A stretch of DNA of 64,000 bases from Ampelocalamus luodianensis (taxonomy: Eukaryota; Streptophyta; Magnoliopsida; Poales; Poaceae), in NCBI GenBank assembly GCA_036346255.1, contig CM070623.1, positions 24,000,875 to 24,064,874 of the forward strand, in the 5' to 3' direction. Each line of letters starts with the position of its first letter. Within the stretch, counting starts at the first letter, position 1. The notes beneath the pieces were generated by a model. That model made no database searches. It saw nothing but the letters and a program-made list of their open reading frames with translations, and was not told where the DNA came from. Positions 1 to 11,799 of the stretch are shown piece by piece. The translations under genes were made by a program, and so were the position numbers.

Positions 1-770
1 CGTCAGAATTCTGGACAGCAGATATTAAATCTATCATAACTTTTGACTCGTTCGTCGGATTTTAGTGTTCTTGGCGGCCACCGAAAGCTAAGAACAAGAC
101 CTACAATACTCCAGGAGATGAACATCTCTAATTCGGCCTCTAAAACCACGAAACAGACCTCGCAACATACTGGACAGATTTAACTTTCTACTCGCAGCAA
201 GTCGATCTAATCAAATACGATTCCAAATCACTTCTACCAACAACCAACCAATGAGGCTCCGCATCGTTACCCTTGCTGCAACCAGGGAGTAGGTGGAAGA
301 ACCTTGGTGACGATGATCTTCCTCCTTTTCCCCTCCTTTGGCCGAAACAAACTGCTGCCCACCTTGAATCCTTGCGAACGCCGGCAGCGGGGAAACTCCG
401 TAGATCGGTTGGGGCAACACTACTGCAGGAGGAGCAGCCACAAGGGGAGGTGGGGCGGCTCCAAAGGCAGGGCGCAAAGGAGGAGAGGAGGGGAGGAGAT
501 GGCGGCCAAGAGGGAAAAAGGGGACGGGATTTCGGCCAGGGGAAAATAAAAGGGGGAGGGAGCCGGCTAGGGTTAGCACCAAGGGGGGGCGCATGGGCCT
601 AGGCCCATGGCCGGCCAAGAGTCTTGGAAAGGCTAACCGAAGGCCCAAAACCCTGAATCACTCCGAAAACTGAAAGTTTAACGCTAGCCGAAATTCCCCG
701 ATTAAGTAAACTCTACCGATTAAATTGATTTAACCCGATTTTTTACTTCTCACACTTCCGGAGTAATACA
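1..770 (-). mobile_element. LARD A, 3' LTR (partial, runs off the left edge)
   Basis: This segment is repeated almost base for base at 6648-7393, with only scattered substitutions and one indel of about 16 bases, so the two are the LTRs of one recently inserted element. The right border at 770 ends in TAATACA and is followed by a pyrimidine run (minus-strand polypurine tract) at 771-785, which makes this the 3' LTR of a minus-strand element. A GC-rich stretch (about 290-610) gives open frames on both strands, but these recur only as LTR repeats and look non-coding. The full LTR is about 2.28 kb, so about 1.5 kb lies before the window. Confidence 0.85.
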
Positions 771-3700
771 TTCTTCCCCCCTTAACAAGATTCGACCCCG
801 AATCTAAACACACTTAAGCGAAAGAACAACCACGACTAAAAACGAACAACGGTAACCACGTACCCGTTGAACAACACCGGTTAAAGTTCACGTACGCGAA
901 ACTCGAAGGCAGATCTTACTCGATGGTCAACGGCGCAAACGAAACCTCAAACTCTGGATCTCCCAAGTACCCACTCAACACGAGAACGTACAAGACGTTA
1001 CGTACTCCGCGCACGGAAACGAGACAGTCCTGGCGATACGCCAACTAACAAAAATAACCCAATGTACCTTGGGCTAACCTCCCCATTGAAGTCGAACCAC
1101 ACAACATGCACATAGAGCACGGAACTCTTGTTCCACCTCTCCATTGAACTCTTCACTGAAAACAAGGATCACCTCCTTTAACCGGAAACATACAATCGAT
1201 TTTTTTAAGCAAACTCTTTTACCGACAAAACACATCTGAATAAGAAAGATTCACGTCACAACTAGACGTTACCAAATGGGTACAGAAGAGTAAAATCCAG
1301 AAATCAGAATTTCATCACAAAAACCTTTCCACCTTCCTAGTGGCAGTTTGCGAATAAACGTCACGAAAACCAAAGGAGGAATAATTTTAAATGCCCAAAT
1401 CAAAACTTCCTTTATTCTTCCTGAACCGATAAGAACCACACAAACCAAAATCGAGTCAAACTCAACTTACGAAAGACATTGGTCAACACACAAGCTCAAG
1501 CAAGAATAAAGAAAATGCTTCACTAATCAAGAAGACATCTTTTTCCTTAGTTTCACTTTTTTGGAATAAAATATCTCTCCAACCATGGAATTCGAATTCA
1601 TCGCATACCACACGGTCTCAAACCTCTTAATTTAACATCCTCAAATTTAGGCTTACTCCGAAATACATCATCCACACCTTTGTGGAGAGACTCTATTGAT
1701 TCCACTGAACACTCTAGACAACTCCTTCAACTGATGACATTAATTTGATGGAAGGCACCAAAACACCTCCAAAAACCCATGCAATCTCATCACCTCCAAC
1801 TTTCAAGAACAACACATCAGAATCTTCAACACACCCGTTCATGAACTACATCAGAAGAGTTCTATCGACAATCATCCCACTGCTCAAAGTACTCCAGTTG
1901 TCTATCTCCTCTACACACAAATCTGTGGGCGACCAAAAGTCTAGCATGAAAATGGAAAGCCCAAATTTAACCTCCGAGACCTCTACAACGAATTTCCTCT
2001 TATAACAAATAGTGAAATCATCGGATTAAATCTCTAACATCCCCACGATTCCGACATTCTCACTCATTGACATCATCAGGAATCACTCACACAACATCGC
2101 AATACTTTCCAATTGTGTTACTCTGTAAAATTGATTAAGGTTTCCATACATTTGATAATCCCTAACATTTCCACATGAACCAAAGTTCTGGAACTACACT
2201 ATACCATAGGTTCTACTTAGTCAAACATTATACGCTTTACTTGAAGTCATACATTCCATCTGAATCAACTTCCTCCAAGAGGTTCGAGTCAAAACCAACT
2301 CATCTTCTATTACTTCCCAATAGCTTGGTAGCAAAATCTCACCCCTACAATCACTTAACCACCACCAAACAAATGACAACTTACGCTTTGTAAAGCTTTA
2401 CAACATAAAATGTTGATCCTTTCTCAAAAGAAAGAGACGAACAAGGACAAATTTCACCACACAGAAAATGTTGTCTCTCACGGTGAGCATGAAACCAAAA
2501 GAAATAATCTGTAATGAAGATCCGGGAAAGCGAAAGTTGAGTTCACAAATGAGGCACGCATCCTCGAAAAGGAAATAGAAAATAACCACTAATAAGAAAA
2601 TGACATTGCGATTGAAACTCGACAACTCTTGAGTGAAAAGAGCAAAAAGTTTATGAACAATTCAAATAACTACAAGTTACAAAACTTGACTCAAATTCTC
2701 AAATATTCATACTGCACTCTTTCCTTTAACACTACCATTAATTCCTTGACTAACATCACTTTGCAACAACAAACAAGATAAGGTCTTTAGTCCAAACCAC
2801 AAGGACTAATTAAGAACCAATAAAAATTCTTCAATACATCATATTTGTTCAGAATAATTCAACTACACACGAAACATGAGATCCAAATAATCTCAGCCAC
2901 CAAACTCGAAACATTTCCAATTACAGGATTTCATGAAAAACAAGCAGATTATTCTCCTCTTAAGGGAACCAACATAATTTTTCTTTAATTGCAGCTTCAC
3001 GTTGCCAACTCCAACCAAAAAATCATTTAAGATTAAATCACACAAATCTCTTAAGAAGCAACTAGACATTCCAATACCTTAATTTATTTAAAATAATTTC
3101 AGCTACCAGATGATTCATGGGCTCCAAAATATCAAGAAAGCTAAACTTGAAATATTCTCATCTGAACGGTATTAACTTCAATTCTCTCAACAACAATTAG
3201 AAAACACTTTTAAAGACCCACATGAAAGAATGAGTTGAATCCTTCTCAAAAGAAGGGGCAATTAGAAACGTTTTTCACCAACTAGGAAATCATTTACCAC
3301 TCGCAACGAACACATGACCAGGAGGAAAACCAATTAAGCAAAGAACTCATTTAACATAAGTGGAGCCCACAGTTGAACGCATAAGCCTCACAAGAAGAGA
3401 ATATCAAACCTTAACAGATAAGAACAAATAAGTATTCAAAATCGAAGCACTTGCATCACTGAAGAACCATTGCAACTTTGCAACATATCATTACTCGATA
3501 AACTTCATTTACCACATAAAGCCTGAACCCCCAAAAGATCATGAACACAAAACTTGAAATTTGATCATTTAGGAAATATCACCATGGGTGATGAAATTAC
3601 TACGAGAATTAACCTTATTCTCACATTTTGACGATTTAACAACGTCGACAACATTCACTAGTTCCAAGAATCATCAAACTTTATTACTCCATCCTAAAAC

Positions 3701-5060
3701 TTCCCAAAGGGAACACAAACCACGAGGTTGAAACAAATTTATTATAACAAGATTATGCTAAGCAATATCAATATCACAAGGCACGATAGCAAAGACTACT
3801 TACGAAATTAATCTACTCAACTATTGGTGTTGCTTAACACCTTCTTCAATACTCATTAACAATCGATGATGGTATTAATCATGTGTGTACATACAATTAC
3901 TAATTCCATTTGCAATCACATAACCATATGTAAACATAGATTCACATTTCACCTTTGTTCGAAATCATTTCAAAACATGATTAAAGATTCACTAACATAA
4001 TTTTCTATAAACAAGGTTTCACGAATCGATACACGGCACCCATCGGTCCTTTATGCAAGTTTCAACAATTTTAGCATACCAGAAATAGACAAATCTAGCT
4101 CTTACGTAAGATCTATAGGTTCTGAATGGATGTGGACAATCTTTATTTAACATACACCATGTATCAAATACAAGGACATTTCAAATTAATCAATTTCATT
4201 TTCATGGATGGTAGTTAAGAATAATTGATTTGCATCATGCTAATAACCCAAATTGGTAACTCATATCGTAACAATTTATTCGTTTAGTTATAACTTCTCA
4301 TTTTAAGCATAGCAAGACATCACAAAAGGATTCTAATACCTTACTTCAGCAAAAGAGAGACTTCAAACCTCAACGCTCGAAGTAATCCAAAAGAAACGCA
4401 TAAAGCCAAAGCTTTCCCATGCAAACGAACTTACAAATGGAAAACTCTCACTAACCAAGCTATCAAACGAGTAAATGAGTCATTCTTTTTTTTTCAATGA
4501 GAAAGAAGGAGCAACCATAAAAACATCAATTTTGCCAATTGACAACGACCACAAGTGGTAAAAGCAACTCAATAGTCGAAAACCAATAATTGTTTCAGAG
4601 AACCAAGAGGGATCTATTGAAAACCATAAACTATCATGAACCACAAACCCAGGAGAAATTCATCAACCACCACAGGACAAGAATTGCCAAATTCAGAAAT
4701 GAAGGAAGAGAACAACTTTCTAAAGCAACTCACACTTACCACCTGAAACGATGATACTCGGGGTAACTACTCCTCTAACCACGTACTGCGAACAGTGGTG
4801 TAACCTGGTGAATCCCAGAGTAACAACCACGACCTCCACTTCTTATCATCCGATAACAACACTCTTCACCAAAATACTCAATTATGAATATATAGGATCA
4901 TCTCATGACAATCATAGTATTAGTTCATAGATATTGAATATCATAGCAGATCATATATTACCAACAAGGATGATAGTACAGAAGCAATTCAACAATTGCT
5001 CAACAAAATGAAACATAATAACAGATATTGCGGAAACAATGTAATTTTCCAACCCCGCCT

Positions 5061-5072
5061 ACTGTGCACAGT
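5061..5072 (-). other. Leader palindrome of LARD A (possible dimerisation site)
   Basis: A perfect 12-base palindrome, ACTGTGCACAGT, lies about 40 bases inside the primer binding site. The related element C has ATTGTGCACAGT at 57676-57687 in the same place, within a conserved leader block. Self-complementary loops with a GTGCAC core near the PBS serve as RNA dimer initiation sites in retroviruses; a similar role here is inference only. Confidence 0.4.
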
Positions 5073-5112
5073 GTGTCAATTTAATAACTTAATTACCACA
5101 GACCTAAAGCCC

Positions 5113-5124
5113 GCACTGATACCA
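5113..5124 (-). other. Primer binding site of LARD A (tRNA-iMet type)
   Basis: The minus strand reads TGGTATCAGTGC, two bases inside the LTR border at 5127. Plant LTR elements primed by initiator-Met tRNA use TGGTATCAGAGC, so this copy has a single mismatch. It fixes the element on the minus strand and the LTR border at TGTAACACC. Confidence 0.8.
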
Positions 5125-5126
5125 AC

Positions 5127-7393
5127 TGTAACACCCTGGCTATTCGGAAGCCAAGATGCCTCCTAAATACTCTAACAATCTACACAATGCGAAAGAATAT
5201 GAAACAAGTATATCAACTAAAGACAGCATTAAGATAAACAGGACATGGTGAAGGTATCCTTCCTTCACCGTCTAAGTTATTTAATACTGATCATCAATAA
5301 AGAAGGTTCACATGCAGTAATAAATCAACATCAATGTGGAGAAGGTATCCTTCCTTCACCAATTATAATTTAATTATTACAGTTCATCATTAACGAATGA
5401 TTGATAGATCTAAAATTTATTCTTGAACATGAATTTGATGATGTGAACAAGTAGTGCGTGTCTACTCCCTCCCGTGTGAGCCAACATCAGGGGTTACCTA
5501 AAATAAACAAACGCAAGAGTGAGTCCACGACTCAGCAAGTACAGTAAAAGGGACATAACACACATATGAACAAGTCAACATCATAAAAGAATATGAACAT
5601 ACATCGAATGAAAACTTAGGAATGCATGGCCTGAATGAATATATTCAAGGATGGACTGCACACATACTTATACCGGTATAGCGAGTGACACACCCGTCGG
5701 TGTTCACTTAAGCCCGCACCTTAACAAAAGTGCGGGGATCCAAGTCCTATATGAAGAACGTTTCATATAGGTGTCCAAAGCTGCCCATCTTTGGAATTGA
5801 TGGGTCTTACGTGCCCATCTTGGAATTGATGGGTCTTTCAATCCACTCCCGTGGACGGGACATGACAATGTCCAAATCTGCCCACATTGGAATGGTGGGA
5901 CTTACAATCCACTCCCGTGGACATAACATGAATAAAAGGATGCATGATATGAACATGAACAGTGATAATACCATCTCTCAGTATATACTCCACATAATGA
6001 AAGAACATAACCAGTTCAGCATCTCGGGTAACACAATATGTCACATTATATTCATGTAAACATTCACAATCACAGCACTTAAAATCAACAAAGTACTTGC
6101 CTTCCGCGTTACGACGCGTTAGCAGGCAACGATGGCGCTCCCAAACTCGTAGCCTCGCGGCCTAAATAATTAAATAACCGAAATAAGAACAACATAGAGC
6201 CCAACATGAATTAATATTCTACAATACCCTCTTGCACACCCAAAACATAGTCATAACCCAAATCTGAAATTCCAGCAGCAACATGGAATCCCATCTGGAC
6301 AGCAGCACGGTAAAGACCAAAACTAATGATCTGGGACTCCAAAAGAGATGAGCCCAGATCCTACACGAGCTTAACAAATATATCTACAACTTTGTAGTTG
6401 ACGAGATAACCCAATTCGGCCAAACTAAATTGCTAACTGTCAAACGAAACAGCAGAACATAATCTGACTGAGCAAATAGAACAGCAGAGCTAAAACGTCC
6501 ATAACTTTTAAACTACAACTCCGAATTGAGTGTTCTTTAACAATCTGAAAAGGTTATGAAATTATCTACATTAATCTAGTTGGGATGAAACCCTAATTCG
6601 TCCATTAACATACCCCTATTTTAAAAGACAACTTAAAAGGTAATTCTCGTCAGAATTCTGGACAGCAGATATTAAATCTATCATAACTTTTGACTCGTTC
6701 GTCGGATTTTAGTGTTCTTGGCGGCCACCGAAAGCTAAGAACAAGACCTACAATACTCCAGGAGATGAACATCTCTAATTCGGCATCTAAAACCACGAAC
6801 ATACTGGACAGATTTAACTTTCTACTCGCAGCAAGTCGATCTAATCAAATACGATTCCAAATCACTTCTACCAACAACCAACCAATGAGGCTCCGCATCG
6901 TTACCCTTGCTGCAACCAGGGAGTAGGTGGAAGAACCTTGGTGACGATGATCTTCCTCCTTTTCCCCTCCTTTGGCCGAAACAAACTGCTGCCCACCTTG
7001 AATCCTTGCGAACGCCGGCAGCGGGGAAACTCCGTAGATCGGTTGGGGCAACACCACTGCAGGAGGAGCAACCACAAGGGGAGGTGGGGCGGCTCCAAAG
7101 GCAGGGCGCAAAGGAGGAGAGGAGGGGAGGAGATGGCGGCCAAGAGGGAAAAAGGGGACGGGATTTCGGCCAGGGGAAAATAAAAGGGGGAGGGAGCCGG
7201 CTAGGGTTAGCACCAAGGGGGGGGGCGCATGGGCCTAGGCCCATGGCCGGCCAAGAGGCCTGGAAAGGCTAACCGAAGGCCCAAAACCCTGAATCACTCC
7301 GAAAACTGAAAGTTTAACGCTAGCCAAAATTCCCCGATTAAGTAAACTCTACCGATTAAATTGATTTAACCCGATTTTTGACTTCTCACACTT
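5127..7393 (-). mobile_element. LARD A, 5' LTR (lacks its last 13 bases)
   Basis: It begins TGTAACACCC next to the PBS. From 6648 on it matches 1-757. The copy stops at 7393 after CACACTT, whereas the left LTR goes on for 13 more bases to its terminal CA; at 7394 a different sequence starts with TGTAGGGG. The end was thus cut by another insertion or a deletion. A hairpin array lies at 5690-5935, and a block GAGTGAGTCCACGACTCAGC near 5518 is shared with all related LTRs in the window. Confidence 0.85.
5690..5935 (-). repeat. Hairpin array in the LARD A LTR
   Basis: Successive short inverted repeats: CCCGCAC (5713-5719) with GTGCGGG (5730-5736); CCTATATGAA (5746-5755) with TTCATATAGG (5762-5771); then several CCCATC...GATGGG or CCCAC...GTGGG units to about 5910. 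The first two match hairpins at the same place in the solo LTR at 35215-35280 with compensatory stem changes. Function unknown. Confidence 0.7.
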
Positions 7394-7833
7394 TGTAGGG
7401 GTACTGTTCACGCGACACTAATCACGCATGAACAGTGCCGCCGCCCCTCCCTTCGTCCTTTAAGTAGTGGTCGCCTCTCCTCTAGTTCCTTGGGTTTTTC
7501 TTAGATTATTCTGCCACTTTGCAGTTTCACCGTTTATCGGTTTGAGGAACCCCACATCGTGAACTTCATTCATATTCGCAATACAATTCAGATTGCATCT
7601 TCTTTGTTCTTGTGAGTTGCTTCGATTGCTTGCAGGGACAATAACCTTCGTGGTAAGGTCGATCGCGTGCGAGCGTGGTCGATAACGACAGTCGTGCGGG
7701 TGTAGCGAATTGCGAGGTGACGATCTGCTGGTCGAAAACCTCAAAGCGTCAACGTCCTCACGACGAAATCAATCGAACCTATCGGAAGATCGGGCCGCCG
7801 TAGACTCATCAGACCATTGATGCGTTCTTAGGG
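7394..7833 (+). mobile_element. Probable truncated LTR/leader of a second retroelement
   Basis: The segment starts abruptly with TGTAGGGGTACTGTTCACGC at the point where the LARD A LTR is cut. It contains the opposed motifs CTGTTCACGCG and CGCATGAACAGTG, and then a unique leader up to the first ATG of the coiled-coil ORF. Its style is that of the 5' ends of grass gypsy-type elements that carry intron-containing coiled-coil ORFs. No second copy of this LTR is in the window, so identity and borders are tentative. Confidence 0.4.
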
Positions 7834-9539
7834 ATGGAGACGGAGATAGTAGAGGCCATGACGAAGGCGCTTGGAAAAGGTGGTGGTGAATGCTCCGACC
7901 ACCACGCCGGTAAGGAGGTTGTCGAGGATGTTCCTCCTGGTCCTCAAGGCGAGGCTGCCGTCACTGAATCAGGGCAAAAGGAGTACTTCAACTTCTACTT
8001 TGATTTCTTTGGCCCTGATTCCACCATAGGATCTTCCGCCTTTAGATCTCGTGACCGAGTCCCTCATCCCAGTAACATTCCCAACTGTAGGGAAGTTTTC
8101 GATAACGAACGTCTCGAAAAGGTTTGGTGGAATCATGTCGAGGAGATGGATGGGCTGAAAGATCTGACAAGGCTAGTCTCCATGTTTGCTCAGACGAGCA
8201 TGAATGTAAGTATCTGACGATACCTATAAGTATGATTTTTTCCTCGCTTCTCATTGTCTTTCTTTTTTGCAGAAAACTTTGGAACAAATTACCACGGTTT
8301 GCGAATACAACCGACAGCTTGTTAAGCTATGACAAGAGAAAGCGGTACTCTGCGAGTAGGCAGAGAGGTGGTAAGTGACTGATACTCATAGTCATTCTAT
8401 GTTTCAACCATTTATATAGTATTCGTTAAAATTGTCGTAGAAAATCTTACGACTTTGGTACTGGTCGTAGAAAGACTTATGACCAGAAGTGATCGTAGAA
8501 GGACTTACGATCACGTTGTAGTTGTAGAAGGACTTACGATATGGGGATGGTTATAGAAGAACTTACGACCACCTAATTATCGTAGGAAAACTTACAACTG
8601 TGAGGATGGTTGTAGAATAACTTACGACCATTGGCCTCTATATTCATGTCTACCCTCAACCTTTGCAGGTTCAAGAGTGACGAAAAGATCCCAACTGATT
8701 CGCTCGACTATGAACAAGCTGAGACGAAAAAGCTAAGGGAAGAAATATATAACCTTCTGAAGAAGCTTCAGGAGGCCAACTCTGCGACCCATCAGTTGTA
8801 GGAAGAAATAAACAGTACGTCCTTGAAGTTACGACTGCTTATAATTTTGATCTTTACCTTCCTAACTTCTCGTTCTTTTTCAGAAAAAGAAGTCGAAACA
8901 AGGTCTCTTCAAACCGAAGTGGGAACTCTTCATGCCGAGGTCAAAGAGAAGACTTTGGTTGTTCATGAGATTTCCCGCATTGCCAAAGATAAAGATCAAG
9001 AAATTGAGAAACTAGATTCTCAATTAGTGGGTAAGTAATCCTTTACCTGCTACTAAATTGGTTTTTTCATCTCCTAGAGTCATTACCAACCTCACTCCTT
9101 TTAGAGCGATTGGTCGAAATAAAACGACTCCACGAGTCTTCGACTTGTACCCAGGAGGAGATGAAGTTGATGAAGGTAAATCTTCAAGACAACATCTCCC
9201 TCTTGAACAATGTACTTGGTGGGCTACGTGCTGAAGAAGTCATTCTTCGTGAAGACACCATAACCGCTCACACGAGTGTCATTGGGGAGCAAGTCGGTAC
9301 TTTGCAAGAGTTGGTGACCACTCTGAAGACCAACCAGACCGACTTAATAAAGGAAACGGTCAAAGGAGCTGTAAGTTATGTCTTAGCAAAACTTAAAGCT
9401 CGTGACCCCAACCTTAACCCTCATTCGATCGGCGACTTCAATTGCCTTTGAAGCGAAGCGGGCGGTGATTGAAGAAATGCAGTCAGTTGGCGAGAAGGTC
9501 GCAGAGGAGATGCAAATAGGATCTCCTTCGTCAGAGTAA
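7834..9539 (+). pseudogene. Decayed multi-exon coiled-coil ORF, transposon-associated
   Basis: Five exon-like pieces have good borders: 7834-8205 (donor GTAAGT), about 8275-8370, about 8669-8814, 8882-9030 and 9104-about 9539. The first exon encodes an aromatic segment ending in a helix; the later ones are rich in Lys, Glu and Leu heptads (for example residues SLQTEVGTLHAEVKEKTL), a clear coiled coil. In-frame stops in exon 2 (CTA TGA, GAG TAG), exon 3 and near the C terminus show that it no longer makes a full protein. I do not recognise an enzymatic domain. The layout resembles the C-terminal part of grass putative gypsy-type transposon proteins, but that is recall of a style, not a match. 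An alternative is a decayed host gene. Confidence 0.45.
8434..8632 (+). repeat. Hairpin minisatellite in an intron of the coiled-coil ORF
   Basis: About seven imperfect units of the form (G)TCGTA-GAAGGACT-TACGA(C) follow each other at 20-40 base spacing. Examples: GTCGTA/TACGAC at 8434-8453, CTGGTCGTA/TATGACCAG at 8461-8486, and GTGATCGTA/TACGATCAC at 8489-8514. Each unit is self-complementary, and the outer stem bases differ from unit to unit while staying paired or G-U paired. Confidence 0.75.
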
Positions 9540-9572
9540 TCTGTAATATGAACCTGTAAAGATAAGATTTTT

Positions 9573-9703
<131 letters not shown>

Positions 9704-10039
9704 CTTTCTTTTTTCTTGCAAATAATCTCGTAGAGCAGTTAGTAACTCGTAAGGTAATGAATGGAAAAGATAATTAGACCAGATATATGTAATCCTTCCT
9801 TCCTTCCTTCCTTCTTCCTTTTTCCTGTAAATCATCTTGTCGAGTAGTTAGTAACTCATAAGATAATGGATGAAAAAAAACCAAGACTAAGAATTAAAGT
9901 TATTTTTATAACTTTATCCTAGTCCCCGACTATTTGCTTAGTTTATTTGAATAAACTAAGTAAATAGTGAAAAAAGGGTTTCTTAAAAAAGAGAGGTTTG
10001 TTTGACTTATAGTTTTCGATCCCGATTATCTTGCACTCG

Positions 10040-10610
10040 TCAAAAGAGTATAAACGAATCGACGCTACGAAGTTCCTTCTAGTGGGCAGGATCACGTGTA
10101 GAAAGGAAAGGCTTCGACTACGTGATGTTACCATCTCTGACCAGATTAATCAAATCAAGAACGGCAACTTGAGTGAAACAAACATCTAGAGAGCCTTTAA
10201 AAATTCGTTCGACCTTTCTCAATGTACTCGATAAGTTTGTCCTGGAAGCAAAAGTAGGAAATGGGACGAAGCTAGGAAGTTCCTTCTAGTGGGCAGGACC
10301 ACGCGCAGAGAGGAGAAGCTTCGACTAGGTGTGTTTCTTCCTCCGACCAGTTAAAATCGATCAAGTTTACCAAAAACAATCGAACAAATCTCAAAAATGC
10401 ACTCTTCTTAGAGTATTTTTCAAAATGAAGAAATAAACTAAGCTGGATAGAGTTCGCTTAAAATCCTTTGACAATGTTTTTTGAGCCTAATATCTTTGTA
10501 TTGGCAGCAAAAGTGAGGAACAAGGCGATACTAGGAAATTCCTTGCTAGCGGGCAGGACCACGTGCAGAAAGGAAAGATTTCGACTAGTTGTTGTGTCCT
10601 TCCTTCGACT
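10040..10610 (+). repeat. Three-copy dispersed/tandem repeat, period 200-260 bp
   Basis: A block of about 75 bases recurs at about 10056, 10263 and 10522. Each copy reads GAAGTTCCTTCTAGTGGGCA or close to it, then GGACCACGTGCAGA-like sequence, then a purine run and TTCGACTAG. The spacer sequence between copies is less conserved. It lies downstream of the coiled-coil ORF and probably belongs to the same element. Confidence 0.7.
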
Positions 10611-10699
10611 AGTGTAAAGAAAAATTGAGCGTAAAAAATGGTCGAATGATTAGAAAACCCTACTCAAAGGAAGCCAATAAAAATAGAGAAAACCTGATA

Positions 10700-11450
10700 C
10701 TCTATTGTCGTGGAAGTTTATTACACATAAAATTTGTGTAACTGGTCGATGTTCCAAGAGTTTGAGAGAACTCGGCCATCTTCTGATGAGGACATTCCTA
10801 ACTTGGATACAACCACGCCTACACACACAACTGATGCACAACCAGTATTACAAGGACCAATTACTCGAGCTCGTGCTCGTTAACTTAATCACTAGGTGAA
10901 TTTGTTCATAGATTTATACATTACTGAGAATAGACCGCTACCTAATGCAAGTGATTTAATTGTGCTTAGGAACATGGGAAAGGATCAAGAAGAGGTATGT
11001 GGAGTCATGGACAAGCATAGAAGGCATAATGGAGGTCATCACATCACTTTGGGTCCGAGTCAAGCAAGAGTTCGAGTTGGGCTCGTTCTAGATTCGAGTT
11101 CGGACTACTGCGATAGCACTAAGTTCAAACGGCCATAACTTCTTCATACGTACTCCGTTTGAGACGTTCTTGGACTTCATTGAAAGCTTCTCAAGTCTAC
11201 TTTCCGATAGATCCAACCTTAGCTTCAAATTCCAGCCGAGCCGACCACAATCAACAAAACAATCTACGTCTGTTTTTTAGCCCGAGTCAAAAGGGTGCTA
11301 CGCCACCTCCTCTTGGGCCCATGGGCCTTGTAACTCTAGGGGCATGCGTCCACTTTCCTGGCCGCCACCCCTGGTCATCTTCCCATATAGGAGCCGCTGC
11401 CTCCTTTTGCTAGAACTCGGATTTCGTTGAGTTTAGGTTTAGCCATTGTG
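10700..11450 (+). mobile_element. 3'-end fragment of a gypsy element (pol tail plus LTR-like sequence)
   Basis: At about 10850-10975 the plus strand carries a GPITRARAR-like tail followed by LPNAS and LIVLRN. This is the same C-terminal signature that follows the integrase of the minus-strand gypsy element (near 50240-50420) and of the fragment at 36430-36620. Frameshifts and stops break it. The sequence after it (to about 11430) looks like LTR. No RT or integrase core is present. Confidence 0.6.
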
Positions 11451-11799
11451 CAAACTTCTGTTCTTCAATTGTGTCAGACGACCACCTGTCAAGACAGCCT
11501 TCGGGATCCCACATTTGTTTTTCAATACCATCTACACTATAGTTCCTATTTGCAATATCATATTGCCTATATTTTATTCTTGCTACTTCTTCGATTGCTT
11601 TCTCTTGATTGTTTGCTTGTACCGGAATCCTAGATCTGTGTCCATTAGTCTATTGGTGAAGTGATATTGTAACACCAGTTACTAAATTGAGATCATTAAG
11701 ACCAGTAGAGTACTGTATGGCCAAGTTTGCAATAGAGTGTGAGATGCAAACTATTTGATTCTTCAAAATTGTATTGAGGGTAGGATTTTTCTGTTTCAG
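11451..11799. other. No gene seen; probable intron or transposon border
   Basis: AT-rich sequence between the gypsy fragment and the first ORC6 exon. It ends in a good acceptor (pyrimidine run and CAG) at 11790-11799. A TGTAACACC at about 11670 looks like an LTR end, but no partner was found. Confidence 0.4.

Larger units (their letters stand above)
771..5126 (-). mobile_element. LARD A internal domain, non-coding
   Basis: The 4356-bp stretch between the two LTRs is AT-rich. It has no open frame above about 90 codons and none that resembles gag, protease, RT or integrase. On the minus strand it starts just after an initiator-Met-type primer binding site and ends in a purine tract beside the left LTR. 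Blocks of it match the interiors of the elements at 30395-37915 and 53427-57741, for example 1270-1400 with 54199-54330, and 4745-4860 with the reverse complement of 30640-30740. It therefore belongs to a conserved non-coding family, like the LARDs (for example Spip/Squiq-type elements) known from grasses. Replication would need proteins supplied by another element. Confidence 0.75.

Noticed and set aside
211..648. Open frames on both strands in the GC-rich LTR blocks (also 6822-7272, 37316-37655, 53007-53297, 59502-59954)
   Set aside because: They recur only as parts of LTR repeats, overlap on both strands, shift with small indels between LTR copies, and show no recognisable domain.
1745..2005. 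86-codon frame inside LARD A as a possible element protein
   Set aside because: No matching frame at the corresponding place in LARD B or C, low-complexity composition, no domain.
8434..8632. Possible CRISPR-like array
   Set aside because: Units are self-complementary and follow one another without unique spacers of constant length, and the DNA is plant nuclear.
10650..11140. Host gene in the short open frames at 10650-11138
   Set aside because: The text matches the 3' pol tail and LTR of the gypsy element on the other side of the window, not a host gene.
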